A DNA stretch of 64,000 nucleotides from Trochalopteron elliotii (taxonomy: Eukaryota; Chordata; Aves; Passeriformes; Leiothrichidae), in NCBI GenBank assembly GCA_024734555.1, contig JANPWX010000544.1, positions 1,675,255-1,739,254 on the forward strand, read 5' to 3'. Shown here one piece after another: positions 1 through 13,500 of the stretch. Positions within the stretch are counted from its first letter, which is position 1, and every line of letters begins with the position of its first letter. The translations under genes were made by a program, and so were the position numbers. The notes under the pieces were generated by a model, which saw only the letters and a list, made by a program, of their open reading frames with translations, did not search any database and had not been told where the DNA came from.

Positions 1-460
1 CCCGCCTCAGGTGCGCGAGGGTCACCAGCCGGCGGGAGCGGCTCCCGAGGGGAGTTTTAATTTGCTCGTTACAGGAAAGCCGGGAAAAAGCCTTACTGGA
101 TTTTAATTTGCTTTAAAAAATAAAAAATCATCCCACCCCTTGGGCGTACAAGGGACGTGAATATCTGTACTGTTGTTACCGGATTTGTAATTCCCCCCCG
201 CGCCTCCCTCAGGTGCGCGAGGGTCACGAGCGGCGAAAGCGGCTCCTGAGGGAAGGCGGGGGCAGTTGCTGATCCTCCTTTCTTTTAACCTCTTTTAACC
301 TTTCTTTTCCTTTTAACCACTTTTCCAGGTGTGTTTCTGTGACGGTTTTGATAAAAACAGCCAGGTTGCACTTTCTGCCCTTCCCCTCTTGTTTTTCCCC
401 GCTGTGTCGCTCCCCGGGGCAGCTGAGGTGAAGATAAGGGAGGGCGGGGGTTGTGGAGTT
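1..460. promoter_or_regulatory. CpG-rich patch at the window edge, possible promoter island of a neighbouring gene
   Basis: Three GC- and CpG-rich stretches (about 1-55, 185-265 and 390-460) stand out from AT-rich surroundings. No open exon with a recognisable product is seen. In mammals CHIC1 lies just downstream of CDX4 in the same orientation. If that order holds here, CHIC1 would lie left of the window on the minus strand and this could be its 5' island. That assignment is inference; the composition is what is seen. Confidence 0.4.
5..253. repeat. Two copies of a 48-bp GC-rich hairpin-forming direct repeat
   Basis: A motif starting CCTCAGGTGCGCGAGGGTCA occurs at 5-52 and again at about 206-253, offset by about 201 bases. 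The second copy is bracketed by the inverted arms CCCTCAGG (206-213) and CCTGAGGG (245-252). The first copy has the same arms with one mismatch. The first copy touches the window edge, so a longer array to the left cannot be excluded. Confidence 0.6.
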
Positions 461-1574
461 TTCCCGGAGCTTTGGGGTTTGTTGGTGGGTTTGTAAAGTC
501 AGTTATGTGCACTGTAATGGAGTGTTGAGAGGGAAGAAAATCCACATAGAAATAGCAAAACTGGGGGGAAAAAAATGTCTCAATAGTTCAGGGGAATGCC
601 CCCATCAGCACACAGGTGTAAGCTATTATTGAGGTAATAAGCACTTAATTACTCATCTACTGCAAATGAAAAATAATCCAAAAACTATTGATGTTTGTAA
701 TTGCAATAGAATGAAAAATGAAATTATGAGGGGGTGGTATTGGTTCTTTTTAGTATTTGTGTAGCTCCTATAAAGCTCTGGTATGTGTCCAAATCAGAAT
801 TCCTGACCTGCAGGTACTCTAATAAGGACTGATCTCATCTCCTCCTGCATGACGTAAATCCGGATCTCCATCCCTGTCTGTTATTCCCAGGAAAATACTT
901 TCCTCATAAATAATCTTTATTGTTTTTCGGGAGTTTCTAGACTGCAGCAGAATGCAGATGACAGCAAAAGTTTTTGTTGCCTCGGAAAGTAACACTTTAT
1001 GAGCTACAGTTTTATCAGTGCTGCCTGCTCTTCAGCACATTATCCATCTTATGTGGAGCTGCAGGTAAATCACACTCCGAGCTAGAGAAAAAAACTAAGA
1101 GGCAAGTTGTTATAAAATGAAATTTTGTTCTCCTATTTTTGTCAAAATACTTTTTTCTTATTTAGCATTGAATGTTGCAATAAATTGTGGAGAAGGTTAG
1201 TCCAAATACTGAAAATATATCCTGTTTAGAAACATGATAAAAAAGAGAAAATTATTTCATACTTAAGAGTCTGGTTTTTTTTCTACTCCATCTTTACACA
1301 GATTCCTAACCAATGGAAAGAAAGTGAAACAACTGAAATAAAGTTATATATAGGAGTATTAATAAGGTACTGGTCTTTATTTTACTCTCAGTTAAATTCT
1401 GAATGTTTGTTTTAACTGGTATGAAAACTAAAAAGGTGAGTGTTATAACTGAGAGCACTGGAAGAAACGATAGTTCTGATGCTTTGCATTTATATTATGG
1501 GCTTTAATATTCAGTTGGGATTGTCTTGGTTCATGGCTGCTTTGGTGAACTGTCCATGGCACAGGTCATACAAG

Positions 1575-1686
1575 CACAGAATGGTCTGGATTGAAAGGGG
1601 ACTTAAAGCCATGGGCAGGGACACCTTCCACTATCCCAGGGTGCTCCAAGCCCTGTCCAGCCTGGCCCTGGACACTTCCAGGGCCT
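1575..1686 (-). mobile_element. CR1 non-LTR retrotransposon fragment (3' region)
   Basis: The stretch resembles the well-known bird CR1 3' region read in reverse: an 'agaatggtctgg' start, then 'ccatgggcagggacacc', a 'ccagcctggccctggacac' run and 'ttccaggg'. CR1 ends in short ATTCT-type repeats, so this reading places the element on the minus strand. It is truncated to about 110 bp and has no coding capacity. Confidence 0.75.
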
Positions 1687-4600
1687 GAAAATTCCACAAG
1701 GATGAAAGAGGAAGGAACAAGCAGAATGTGTGCTGGAAAGTGAAATAAATCCCCTGAACTTGTGTGCAGCTATTACATTCAGTACAACAATGGTGACACT
1801 CAGGTGTTAGGGCAAGGTCTGGCACACAGGAACACATTTGGCTCAGTCTCGTGTCCAATTGAAAAACCTCCATTTAATGCAACCTGGGTTTTGATTTAAC
1901 AAACAAGCCAATGTTACAGACATGTAAATGGATGTTGTGCCAGAAGGACAAATGTGATGGCATCAAGGCATGAGCTCCAAAGCAGGTGGTGCAATAATTT
2001 GCTGAATTGAGTGTAAAATGAAGCATAACTTACTGTATGACCTCTTTATAGTGAGGGTCTGAGGTGTTAACAAACCAAGAAAAGAAGTGGTTTTAATTGG
2101 AAAAGGTATTCTGCTATAGCAGCTTCATATGTAATATCTTCTGCTTTTGAATAATAGATTGAAGTCAAAGTTCAGCTGAAGTTTTAGTAGACTTTTTTTA
2201 TGTGTATGTCTTCTCCCATAGGAGCAACTACCATCTGGGTGAAGATGGGCTATTTTAGAAAAAAACACCTTTTGTGTCCCATGTCTGTATTTAAAGAATG
2301 TCTGTTTAGTGTTGGGTTTGAGAAGTAAATACTATAGGGAATTTTTTCAGCATGACTTATCAAATTTTATGGCTTCACAGGAAGAAATAGAAGCTTCATT
2401 TTCAGTACTTCTTTAGGATGCTGTTTATTTGATGAAACTATTATGCCATAAAAAGTGAAAGATTTGTGGAAGGATGATGGTCTCTGGCAATGTTTATCCA
2501 CAGAAATCACTTCCTTTCTTGGAATGAGAAATGTTCTTATATAGAGCATGAAACACAAAGAGCAGAAAAGCCAGGAGTTAAACCATAGCACAGTATTAAA
2601 TAAAGGCACTGCTGGGAGAACATGGAAAGGGAATGTTACTGTGGGCCTGAGGGATTCTGAGACTTTTTCCAATGTCTTTTTCCCCTGTTTGTTCCACACA
2701 AATCACCAGCACACAGGCATTCTTTGGGAGGAGGAATATACAACAAGTGATGTCAGGTTGGGTCTCAGAATTCCCTCATTTCAGACTGGAAGAGGTCGTT
2801 TGATAATGGGAATACACCCTTGGAGTCTGGAGAATGTATTATAAATCTGGTGTACAAATCCTCCTGTTCTTGATCAACTAATGCAAACTCTTTTCCCAAG
2901 GTGATTTACATCTCACTGCAAGTTTCCCAGTATTTTGTTCAGAAGTAGAAATGTGGAGCTCAGTAGGCAAATGTGGATATGTTGATTTATTGAAGAAAGG
3001 CAAGTCAAGGGTTGTGTGTAATGATCAATGAAACTGATTTTGTGATACAAATATTTTGTAATAGAATGGTTTAGCTTTGTGCAGGGGTCTGCAGCTCTGT
3101 GCTGCCTATACTGAAAATGAATAATGTAGATCCATTTTCAAAAATAATCAAAATTTCAAGAGGTTGTCAGGTTTGTGGTCTGGGATTTTTTTGACAAGGA
3201 TGACAAACAGCCAGTTAGGGGTTTAAATTATGCTGTCTTTGTAAACTGATATTGTAAATATCTTATAATGAGGTACTTTCCCATTCCTAGTCTAAGCTAT
3301 CTCTAACTAAGGGTACCTCTGCATTTTTCTTTATTTTCTCCTACTGATCAATATTTAGAAGTTAATTAATAAATCAAATTTACTGTGATGCTACCCTGAG
3401 TGTCAGCAGGAGCAGTTTGTGCCAGAGGTCCTTCTTGATGAAGTATTTCTGGGTGGTGGGACTGAGGAGGGCAGTTCTGCCAAAGCCTTGGCAGCTCTCA
3501 GGATTCTCCTAAGAATTGAGATGATTCAGATAAATGTCAGAAGGGATTTGCTGGCTCCTGGAATTAGACAATTGTGTGGTGCAGTTTTCTTTTGATATCA
3601 GCATGATGTTAAAAGGGCTCACTGCCTTGCAAACTGGAACCACCAGTCAATCAGCTGAATTCAAACAGTGTGATGGTTTTCTGTTTACATACAGTGAAAA
3701 ACAGGAACCTTGGAGAGCTTGGGGAAGAAACACGCTGGGTGCAAAGGATGGCATTTGATTTATTATTATTTTAATTGCTTAACAGTGCTAAGGGAGAGTA
3801 TAACTGAAGTCCCTGGAGAAGTCTTCAAAGGAAGAAAGATAAATACTGAAAAACGTTATTTATAGCCTTTAGTGTTCCATTGATGTAAATAGAAATTGAA
3901 ATACAGGGGCTGATCACAGAAGCAATGCTGAAGAGTCAAACTCAGCTGCCCAGAAGATGGTGGAATGCCAGGACTGTGGTGCCTCCATCCAAGTGCACAC
4001 CCTGATCCTGTGTTCCCATGCTGGCAGAGCAAGACTCATGGATGGGCTCCTGTCAGGCTGGCCTGGAGTCCTCAATGGGCCTTTGAAATGTGCCAGAACG
4101 GAGTGCTCCGTTTGTGTTTTGGTTTGGGATGATGTTTTTTGGCTCATGGCATAGCTGCAGTCTGATACAGTGTCAAAGGCCTGCGAGAGGAAGGTTAAGG
4201 GTTTTCTTTGAGCTGCTTGCCATTTTCCCCTCTCTCTGGCTTTGCAGCCTCCTGAGCTGATACTCTGACTGCAGCATCACTCCCTGGTGGAGTTTACTAA
4301 AAAATAACCTGATTAGTCTAAAAGAGTTTAATAATGTTTTTCTTTAGATTATTTTTAGAAACAGCTGTGCCATTGCACTTAGGGAAAGGGACCTTAGGAT
4401 CCATATTGGGGGTAGTTATGCACAGCAACAGATAAGAGGAATAACTTCTTACTTGACTTAACTGTGCTCAGAGAAGATAATCTGATCCACTCTGTAGGCT
4501 TAAAGATCATTATCTAGTGGATGAAAGAGACTCTCCCCTAAATATTAACGTATGCTTGGGATACATTTAAAACTCATCTGATGGATAAAATTCAGGTTAA

Positions 4601-6876
4601 AGATCATGAAAAAGAAAAACAGTTTTATTGACAAGACTGGTGTTAAACATGCCAGAGGAGGTGCTTTGTATCCCATTCCAACTCTCAAAACGTCTAAAAT
4701 GGGCTCATTTAGAGTGATTCCTTTATCAGCTGTGGTTGTTCTGAGTGCAGTCAGTGGTTTCAGTGGTTCCTCTGGGCAGTTTGTCAGGGCAGGGTGGTGT
4801 TTTGTGGCTGCCTGGAGCTTGGTTAGAATCTGCAACATGATCATTTGAGTATGTTGAATGTGAACCTGGTAAATAACTGATTCATTTCAATTTTGTCATA
4901 AATTAGAAGGGAAATCTGAAGCAATGCATTTCTAATACACAAATGTAATGAATGGTGTGTTGTGTGTTATAGCTGTGCTTGCCATTCCTCCTTGATGATA
5001 TGAAAACTGATCAGATGAAAAAACTCTGAAAACTAGAAGAAGTTTTCTCTCTCCATTTTTGTGCCACTGCTAAGTCTCACAAAAGCCCTCTCCTGGTTTC
5101 CATAGAAATGGCCCTTCTGCTGATTTGAGGTAAAGGTTCACTTCCCTTTTTCCTTGTATATCTAAAGTCTGAATTTCCTGAGAGATTGTTTTATCTTCTA
5201 TATCCTTCACGTATAGAAGGACAACCCACGTAGAGGGGCTGGTGCAACTGGGGAAACTTCCTTTCCCAAGGAAAAAAACCTGGATTTATTTGACTGAAGA
5301 GCAGAGAAAAAAGGCGTGTGTGTGTCACATGTGCATGTCTGTGAATCTGAACAGAGCCAGCTCTGTGTGTGCAAGTTCCACAACGTGCTCTGGCTCCTAA
5401 AATGTCCGTGTGATCCCACTGAAACATCAACAAGTGGATTTAGGAGATCCTGAGTTAAAGCCACACAGATGTAGTCTCAATTTCTCATGGGGCTGAGTTT
5501 TATAACTATTTATATACACAAGATTTTTCTCTTTACAGTTTGTTTGCATTAGAATACACCCGTTTCTTTTGAAACATATGATAGGAGATGACTAGAAAAT
5601 ATATTGGGGAACCACCCACAAGATGTTTACAGTGAGTAAGGTCTTAATCTGTGTTATAGGATTTCTCCCTAGTTTAGTTTGAGACATTTATGTCTACAAA
5701 GATATAATTCAGAATTTAGTTCTGATGAGTGTTATTCTTGTAACTTCCAGCAGAATTGCTTTCATGGAGTTACTCTAAAAGAGTTATTTTAAAATAAACT
5801 GGGAATAGTGAGGCATATCCTCAAATCTGTTATCTGGTGTTTTGAATCCAGATGATGAGAGCTTTGACAAGGTGTGTCCATGGTGTTCAGTGCATTATCA
5901 ATGCTCATTGACATGGAGAAAAGCAGAATTTTTTCTGCTGTTTCTGAGAGCAAGAGTTTGATGTTGCTGAAATAAGTGACGTGTGATTTTCATAATGCTG
6001 TTTTCTGTTTGTGTTCTGCTTTTTTCCCTTTTTATTACCTTTGCTCCCCTTGACATTTTCAGGAACATTACATTTTGCCAAGAGAGCTGTTCACTTGTAT
6101 ATTAGCAAAAAGATCATGTTAAGAAATTCAAAAGAATAGTACTACTGAAGAGCTTGGGGGATTTTTTTAGTGCTTTGGGTTTTCTTTCTACTTTTTCCAG
6201 ACTCATCACTTGTCTTTCAGATACCATTGCTACCTTCTCACCTGCCAACATGGAGCAGTAATTAAAGCCAACCCCACTGTGATCATGTCCCTAATTTGTC
6301 CTCTTTCAGGGATGCCCATGAAATGAACATTTCTTTTGTGATTGCTCAGCTGCAGGTGACAGCTTCAAAAATACCCTCTCAGCTACTTTGGGAGAGTTGT
6401 TGCCTTTAGCCCCAGAGAAGTGTCAGGGATAAAATCAGTGCCCTGAGACTGCTCCTGTTTCACTTCAGATGTTTAAAGATGTCAAGCAAATTCTTTATTT
6501 GCATTTTTGGTGGTTTGCCTGTAGTAACAGTTGTTTCCATTCCATTTGTGCTCGGATTTTTGAGCAACTGCAATATGTGCAGTCCCAGAAGATTGAGGTG
6601 ATACTTATCTTCCAAATTATCTGGCATTTCCTAATGTACATGAGAAATTGCTGCATTTCTTACAGTTGAACAAATCTTGGCAGGTTTGGTATGTTCTGTA
6701 TCTGTAGCTACTGCTTGAATACAATTCCATAGGGCAGAGAGGATCTGTGTTATTTAATTAAATGCAATATGCTGATATAGCAACATTATTATGTTCCTTG
6801 AGCATTTAGAAGTGTTTTAAATGGTTTTGCTGTTTTCAAAAAGTAGCATTCTTTTCAGTCCATTTAAGTGTAAATA

Positions 6877-6882
6877 TTTATT
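6877..6882 (-). terminator. Candidate polyadenylation signal (AATAAA) for CDX4 copy A
   Basis: On the minus strand this reads AATAAA, about 435 bases past the copy A stop codon, and it is the first such hexamer I found downstream. A second lies at 6494-6499. The assignment rests on position only; no cleavage-site data are visible. Confidence 0.4.
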
Positions 6883-7316
6883 AACATCTACGGTTTCCTC
6901 TAATTATATAAATGGAACAAACCAAACACACCCAGATTCTTATATTTTCTGCAATAGGACTCTATATTATAATCAGTTCTCTTTGTCTTCTGTGTATATG
7001 TATGATCAGACTAGAACTACCTGTAGTGAATCTTCAGCTGTATCATTCCTTGTGTCAGTGTCTGAAGCAAATTACCTGCTAGCAAAGATACTGAGAGATG
7101 AATCTTAGCAGCACAAAGTCCCTGAGATTTCTGCAATAATTGAAATATTTTGGTCACAGGCTCAGATTTCCTGCTTAGAAATCAGCACTCTGAAGGCAGA
7201 GAAATGAAAATGGTCCCTTGCAAAGTTGAGTTTCCAAGGTGGGGGGTGGCAGTAGTGGAGAAATCCATTCTTCTTTTGTCTTTTTTCCTGTTTTGTTTTT
7301 TTTTCCCCCCCTCTGT

Positions 7317-7523
7317 TCATTCTGAAACGATGACTTGATGAATGTCATTAGGCTGTAATCCATTTATTCCATGTGGTGGTGGGAAGAGAGAATTTGACAG
7401 TTCATTTGGACTGAGTGAACCCGAGTCGCTCTGAGCTGAGCCCCCGCTGCCGTCAAACTGTGAGATTTTCTTCTTGATCATCTTTCTCTCTTTTGCTCGG
7501 CGATTCTGGAACCAGATTTTCAC
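7317..7523 (-). CDS. CDX4: CDX4 copy A exon 3 (recognition helix and C-terminus, stop TGA)
   Basis: The acceptor reads GGCCCAG|GTGAAAATC on the minus strand, so the exon starts with the complete codon Val (homeodomain position 45) and gives 68 residues to a TGA at 7319-7317. It carries the DNA-contacting helix [13 protein letters not shown], then [10 protein letters not shown], a Ser-rich stretch and the terminal QVIVSE. Base composition is moderate to AT-rich, unlike the GC-rich exon 3 of copy B. Confidence 0.95.
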   Translation of the reverse strand: MKIWFQNRRAKERKMIKKKISQFDGSGGSAQSDSGSLSPNELSNSLFPPPHGINGLQPNDIHQVIVSE

Positions 7524-10500
7524 CTGGGCCATTAGAAATGATACCTGATTAATTCAATGTGCTGCTCAACATTTTACCTTCATTAGCGTTCAAAAAACCC
7601 CAAACTCAAAGCAAACAAACAAAAAGCCATGAGGAAGAAAAAAGCCCCAAAGCTAAAACCAAACAAAAAAACCCTCCAAAAACCAAAGAACTGAATTTGT
7701 GCAGTGAAAAGTTTTTGCATTATTCTGTATTAATTTTTGGCACAATCATCAATGGAAAATGGATTGTTTCTTTCTTGATTTCCTTTTTTCTTGGGTCTGG
7801 TGTAAAGGGCACACACTGTGTTATATTTAGGAACACAGAAATCAGTGAACTCATTGAGACTCAGAGGCCACAGAGTTCATCCTTTCAGATTTGCCAGTGT
7901 CATAATTTAGCAAGATGCAATTATGGATTAATTGTGAAGATATCTTTATTACCTATGTTAGAGATTAATTCAAAGCCAAGTAGTGACGGTTCTTTTTCTT
8001 CATTTATGTTGTCAGTGATTTTCCTGTGTGCATATATTCTTATGTATTTAAAAGTTTTGATTGTTTTTATTACTGGAATATATATTTAAACATGTATTTT
8101 ACAGATACATGTGTACTGTTGTATGTATAAATTACTTACAGACAGTCAATTTGCCAGGCTCATTGTGCAGGTGAAAGACTTACCTGTTTAAAATCTACTT
8201 TAAGTATCTCTATTTTCTTTCCTTATGGGTAAGTGTGAATGAGGAGGAACTTCTGTTTGTGTTTTTCTTCTTGCTAACTGTGTTCTTAATTCACAGTATT
8301 TGTTACAGCCTTTAAGGTGTGTTGAATACAATACAATATAGAAAGTTGTACCCTTGCTTTGTATTAAACATCTCAGTGTTTTATATTTATTTTTTATATA
8401 CCTTGCTGGAATTGGCATGAAGAAGCATTTAGCTCTGTCTGCCCTGTGGAAATGAAGATCAATTATGTATTTTGTCTATGTTATACTTGAAGGAACTTTA
8501 CCAGTCAAAAAATGGGGTGGCATTAGGAGCAGCAGCTCTGTAAAGGGAGACTGCTGATTTTCTGCAGGATCACTGGTGACTCCAGGTATGTCTGTTCTAA
8601 ATCAGCCAGCTTGCATAACATTCAGATGAAGGTTGCAAATCTCTCATAATTGCAGTTCTCTGAAAAGTTTCCAGTGCAGCCCTATCCTACTGTGTGACAA
8701 ACTTTAGTCCATCCATTATAAACTTAGTTTTTGTTGTTCCTGCCTGGGAGCACTCACAGTCTGTGCAGTTCACTCTCTGCTATTTGGGTCTGGGACTGAA
8801 CATCACTGCACTAAAATATGTTTATAAAATTCCAGTGCTTTATCTTAAAATACCACTGATTGTCTCTGCATTCCTATGTTCCCAGCCTCCATTGGTCCCT
8901 CTCTATTCCATGCTCTTCCACAGACTGAGTGCAGAATCAGAGGCCACTAAAAGGGGAACATTTTAAGAGACCTTATTGTGTATATTTAGAAAGAACAAAA
9001 GCTTGTAAAATTCTAAAAACAAACATCTCTAGTTTATATTTACCTCTGGGCAATAATCTGTTTTTTAAACGAGATGACTAATTCAGTATCACCAAATCTG
9101 CCCTTCTCCTCCAGCTGTAGCAGATCCATTGCAATTCTGGAGGCTTGGACCCAGCAGTTATTATATCCACACACTGCAGAGCTGTGCTTGGGAAAGAGCT
9201 GTGCTCTCCAGCACAGGGGTTTTAGGGAATTCATCCTGAATTCCTCTAGTGTCTGTATGAACACAGCTAACATGGCTGTGCCCTGCTCAGCAGCCTGGCT
9301 TTACCCAGGACAGAGATTAAATATATGCTAGACATGAGTGAAGGCAGAGCTGCTCTCCAAGGGAACAAGGATCCACATATGCACTTGAACATTCCCTGGA
9401 TGGAGAGTCTTGGATACACATATGGGTAGCAAAAAGAGATCCTGGCTTGAAAATCCAAGGCTGTAAAACCCCCCTGGATATGCTGAAATCTGAGAGGGGA
9501 AGAATGTGGCCTGTGGAAATTGTGGCAACATATTTGTAACAAAAAAACCACCACATATATCTCTTTGGACTGAGTTTTAACTTTCCTGTTGAAATATATA
9601 TATAACTATTCCAGCAGAAATATATAAAATGCTTTAGATATTTTGCTGGCCATTATTTGGTGTGATTTCAAGAAGAAATGAAATTATGAATCTTGTAACC
9701 ATTGGGACCATAGCTAAGATCCTGTTAAGCTGAAGTGTTTAAATTCCAAGCTAAGAAAGTAAGAATAACAACTTTTTAAAGTGTAAGTTAATTCCCAGTG
9801 TTGAGTTCCATATAACTGGAGGGTTGTGTCCAATGAGCCTGTCAATAACTGGGGGGTTGTGTAGTGGCTTCTCTGTGTCAAATGCAGAGAGGGAGGAGGT
9901 GGCTGCTGCTGTGTCCCCTGGCAGGGGCATTGCCTGGGCACTGTGGGCACACCTGGGGGGAGCTCTCTGTACCTGTCTTTCGGAGAGTCCCAGGTTTACT
10001 GCAAGCTCTGACTTCCTCCTGATTGTGATGTATCTGTTGCAGTGAAATTCCTTCTCTAATTCCAGTCTCTGGTGATCTGTGTAAACAACCCGGTACTTTT
10101 CTTTTGTTCTTGTTTTACCTGGTGAGGAAAGAAAGGAAGAATATTCATATATTGGGTTTTCCATAGCAGCTTGCATACACCTCAGGCATTTCACAGACAT
10201 TAATTAAACTGCAAAATACTTGTATGGGATTGTTTGGTGTGGTACAGGGGAGGAATAGAGGTGCAGGGTGAAGTAAGAGTGTTGGTTACCAGAACTGTCT
10301 TTCCCTCTTTATTTCCCTCTCTTTGTAAACATACATTTAAATGTGAAGCTCTTGAGTGATAAACACCCCGAAGCACCTTAAATAATTGATAGCAGTACAT
10401 AATTGGTGCTGGCTATATTAATCTCAAAGGGGTTTCATTTCAGTGCTCAGTGAAGTGACTTCTGTGTCTAAGAGATCATAAATACCCAGGGTTTCAAGAC

Positions 10501-13500
10501 TGAGCTTCCGTCACAATTTGTGCAGTTGTACCGTGGCCTAATTCTTTATCTGAGTTTCTAAAGGTTGTTTCTCTAGCACAAAGATATGTCCTCCTAGAAA
10601 TGCTTTTCCTGTCTTGTGTGGCCATAGGATAAACTTAGAAGTTGTAATTTCATTTACTTTTTCAAAAAGGTCCAGTCTTGCAAGGTGCTGAGTGCCTGTA
10701 GGATATTCCTGAGGATACTGTGTGCTGGGCCTCCCTTTAGAGTTGGAGGTACTTGGCAATTTGTAAGATGAGGCAATAAAATCTTGTAAAAGGATTTCAG
10801 GATCATCCTCTCTCTACTGTATAAAAGAAATATTCTTCAATATATTGGATAAATACTGTTAAGATAAGCATTACTAAATGTTTAGAATGTATCTTTCATT
10901 TATTATAATTTTTAAGCAATTCTTCATCTAATAATAATCCAGAGAGATCGGTTTGCAATTTATTTGTTCTCCTTTGCACTTTCAACAGCCAACTAGATAG
11001 TTTTCCTTTTTGCTTCTGATCTTCCCAGGTTTTTTTTGATGTGAGTTTTCTGGGACAAACTGTAGGACAAAGACTCCTTTAAAGTGGTTCCCTAAAATCC
11101 ATTGAGGTGTTAAGATGAAGCACACGCCACACAAAGGAGCGACAAGGAGATCTTATCAAGAACCCCTTTCACATTCAGAAACACAAGCCAATTGGTTTGG
11201 AATTTACAAGCCCTAAACAAATGTCAGACGCTTTCATCTTAGCAGAGGAAAAAGGGACAGAAATAGATGAAGGAATATTTTTTCCCTCAGTTCTCTTTAA
11301 TTTTGGACCGACACCGAGGACAGACTGGGATATTTTTATCTGAAGGTAGACATAGCTGAAATATGCATAATTAGGGATATTTTTCCCAAATCCTATGCCA
11401 CTTCAACTTCCAGCATAGAAGATTTTCCTGCTTAAATTTGCAGGAGTAAATCATCCAACTAAGTTTACTTTTTTCATGGTACAAATCGTTGGCTTTGAAA
11501 TATTTGCCCTCAGTGATAGTTCTAATGCTAACAATAGTATAGATATTCAGGTTCCTTGTAAACTGAGGGCTTAGAGGGAATCTTTGAAAACAAGTTAAAA
11601 TTCAACAAGGTTATTCCGGCCTCACTATAATCAGCAAATATAACCATGATTTGAGGGGGTGGAGAAAAGGAGTAGTTTTCCCCATTCCCCTTGGTCATAA
11701 AATTCACAGAGTATTTCTTCTGAAGACAATAAAGCTGGGAGAAGGCCTCTTTATTTGCTGTGAAAATCATCACCCTTTCCGGCAATATAACTCCTGAAGA
11801 AAAGAGGGAGAAGGAAGAGACAAGACTGCATATCAAAGCAAAGTGAAGTGTTAAAAGGGTCTGTTGCCTCAATATGACAGATAGGCCTCAAAACCTCAGA
11901 CAATGTAGGCCAGTGGAAAATAGATGTCACAACTAATTTACAAAGAAAAATAAATTAGCATTAAAGCAGGGGCCTGGCCTTTTTTCCTGCTTTTCTGTTT
12001 TGCTTTCTGGATGTGTTTCTGCTGTTCTGTAATCTGAATTACTTGTACATCACTGCTTGTTTAAACAAAGACATAAAATGTGTTGGCTATAGTTTAAAAA
12101 AAATCCTGTGGCTGAGTTTGTAACATGAAATCATGCTGATCCTTTGTTCAGTCCTGTTAAAGCCCCTTTTCTTTCTGAGAAGGGTCACTCCCAGATGAAG
12201 TTTCATGTGAAGTTTTAAAATCTTTTTCTAGGCCCTTTAGCTACCTTTTCGATAGGTTTTACACTTTGAAGGTTCTCTTGCTCTCAGAAAATACACATCT
12301 TACCCTGTTGATTACACAGGGTTTGGAAAAGAATTGAAAGTTCTGCTCCAGCATAACTGAAGTCGATGGCAGATTTTATCACAGATTTCCAGTAAAACCA
12401 GGATCAGACTGTCAGGAATTCCTTAGATCTTCTTTTCCTCACTTAGAGGACCTGACTGGGCAAATCTCTTTACCAAGCCCACTTTGGTTTTTTAAAATTT
12501 TCTTATTGCCTTGTAGATTTGCAATATTTGTGTGTTTGAAGTAAAACAAGGCTTGGGTCTGAATACACAGTTACGGTCTTTTAAGTCAGAGGATGTATCA
12601 TTTCAAATCACCTTTTCTCTGTTGAAAGGACAGAGTGCTTCTGTCTTTGTGATCTTGTTTCACCCTGAAGATTGACTTGATCAGGTAAATTTTCATTTCA
12701 CTTTACCTGCAGTTGAATTTTTTTTTTGTATCAAATGCTAAATGAGAATATTGAATCAGAATGTAGTGCATTTGATAGAGTCTAAACAGAGAAGAAACAA
12801 TTCCCACTGACATCTCCTCACTCAAAATAATTCCTGCTGTCTTTAGGACAGTATTTCAGGAGGTTCCCTCATCAATGAGATGTGTTGTGGTTTCTGTTAC
12901 CCCATTCTGCTCACGTACATTAATGTGTGTACACAATGGTGGAGTTAAGGACATCCACACTTTTATGCATAGAAATGTATTTGTAGAGTTTAGGGCTCTC
13001 ATTCTGGGATTTTAAGGCAATGAATTTTATTAAGCAGTGATAACAGTGAAGGAGAGGATCCAGTAGCTACTTTGATAACCCAAATAGTATTATGGGAATA
13101 AGGAAAAAAAGCAAGTGTGTTTCAAAGAGGGGTTATAATGGCATCAAGTCAGTTTTCTTCTAGAGAAAGCATTGATAAGGTGACACAACAGAGCAGTTAC
13201 ATACATAATTTTAGCCTTGTAATTTATTTGAATTTTCTTCCATTTATCACAATTTTTTCTGTGTCAGGATAAAAATTTTCTTTTTTTTTTTTTAAACACC
13301 AATGAAAAGCCAAATCTTTTTGGTATTTTTCTTGTTTTGCACAATTGCCACGTTTGTGCTCTCACGATGTCTTTTTTTAAGGTGGGTTGATGCCTTGAGC
13401 TCACTTCTGTGAAGTCCTTGGCTGTTTTTAACACTTCAAAGGATTGAGTTCGAGGAATGCACAGCCTCAGGACACGCTATTGATGGGCTCTGTTCCACCT

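Larger units (their letters stand above)
546..7316. other. Non-coding spacer downstream of CDX4 copy A
   Basis: AT-rich DNA without a convincing exon. Open frames here are short, have no recognisable domain and lack coherent splice context. It holds a CR1 fragment (1575-1686) and, on the minus strand, candidate polyadenylation signals for copy A. I see nothing else definite. Confidence 0.6.

Noticed and set aside
7559..8089. Plus-strand open frame of 176 codons inside copy A intron 2
   Set aside because: It starts in a CAAA-rich low-complexity run and has no domain, and it lies antisense within an intron.
11528..11872. A hydrophobic open frame on the minus strand, with the same peptide at 32672-32938, looking like a duplicated small secreted protein
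   Set aside because: The shared part is just the translation of the identical intronic block. Its first codon is TTG, not ATG, the frames diverge as soon as the block ends, and no splice or start context supports it.
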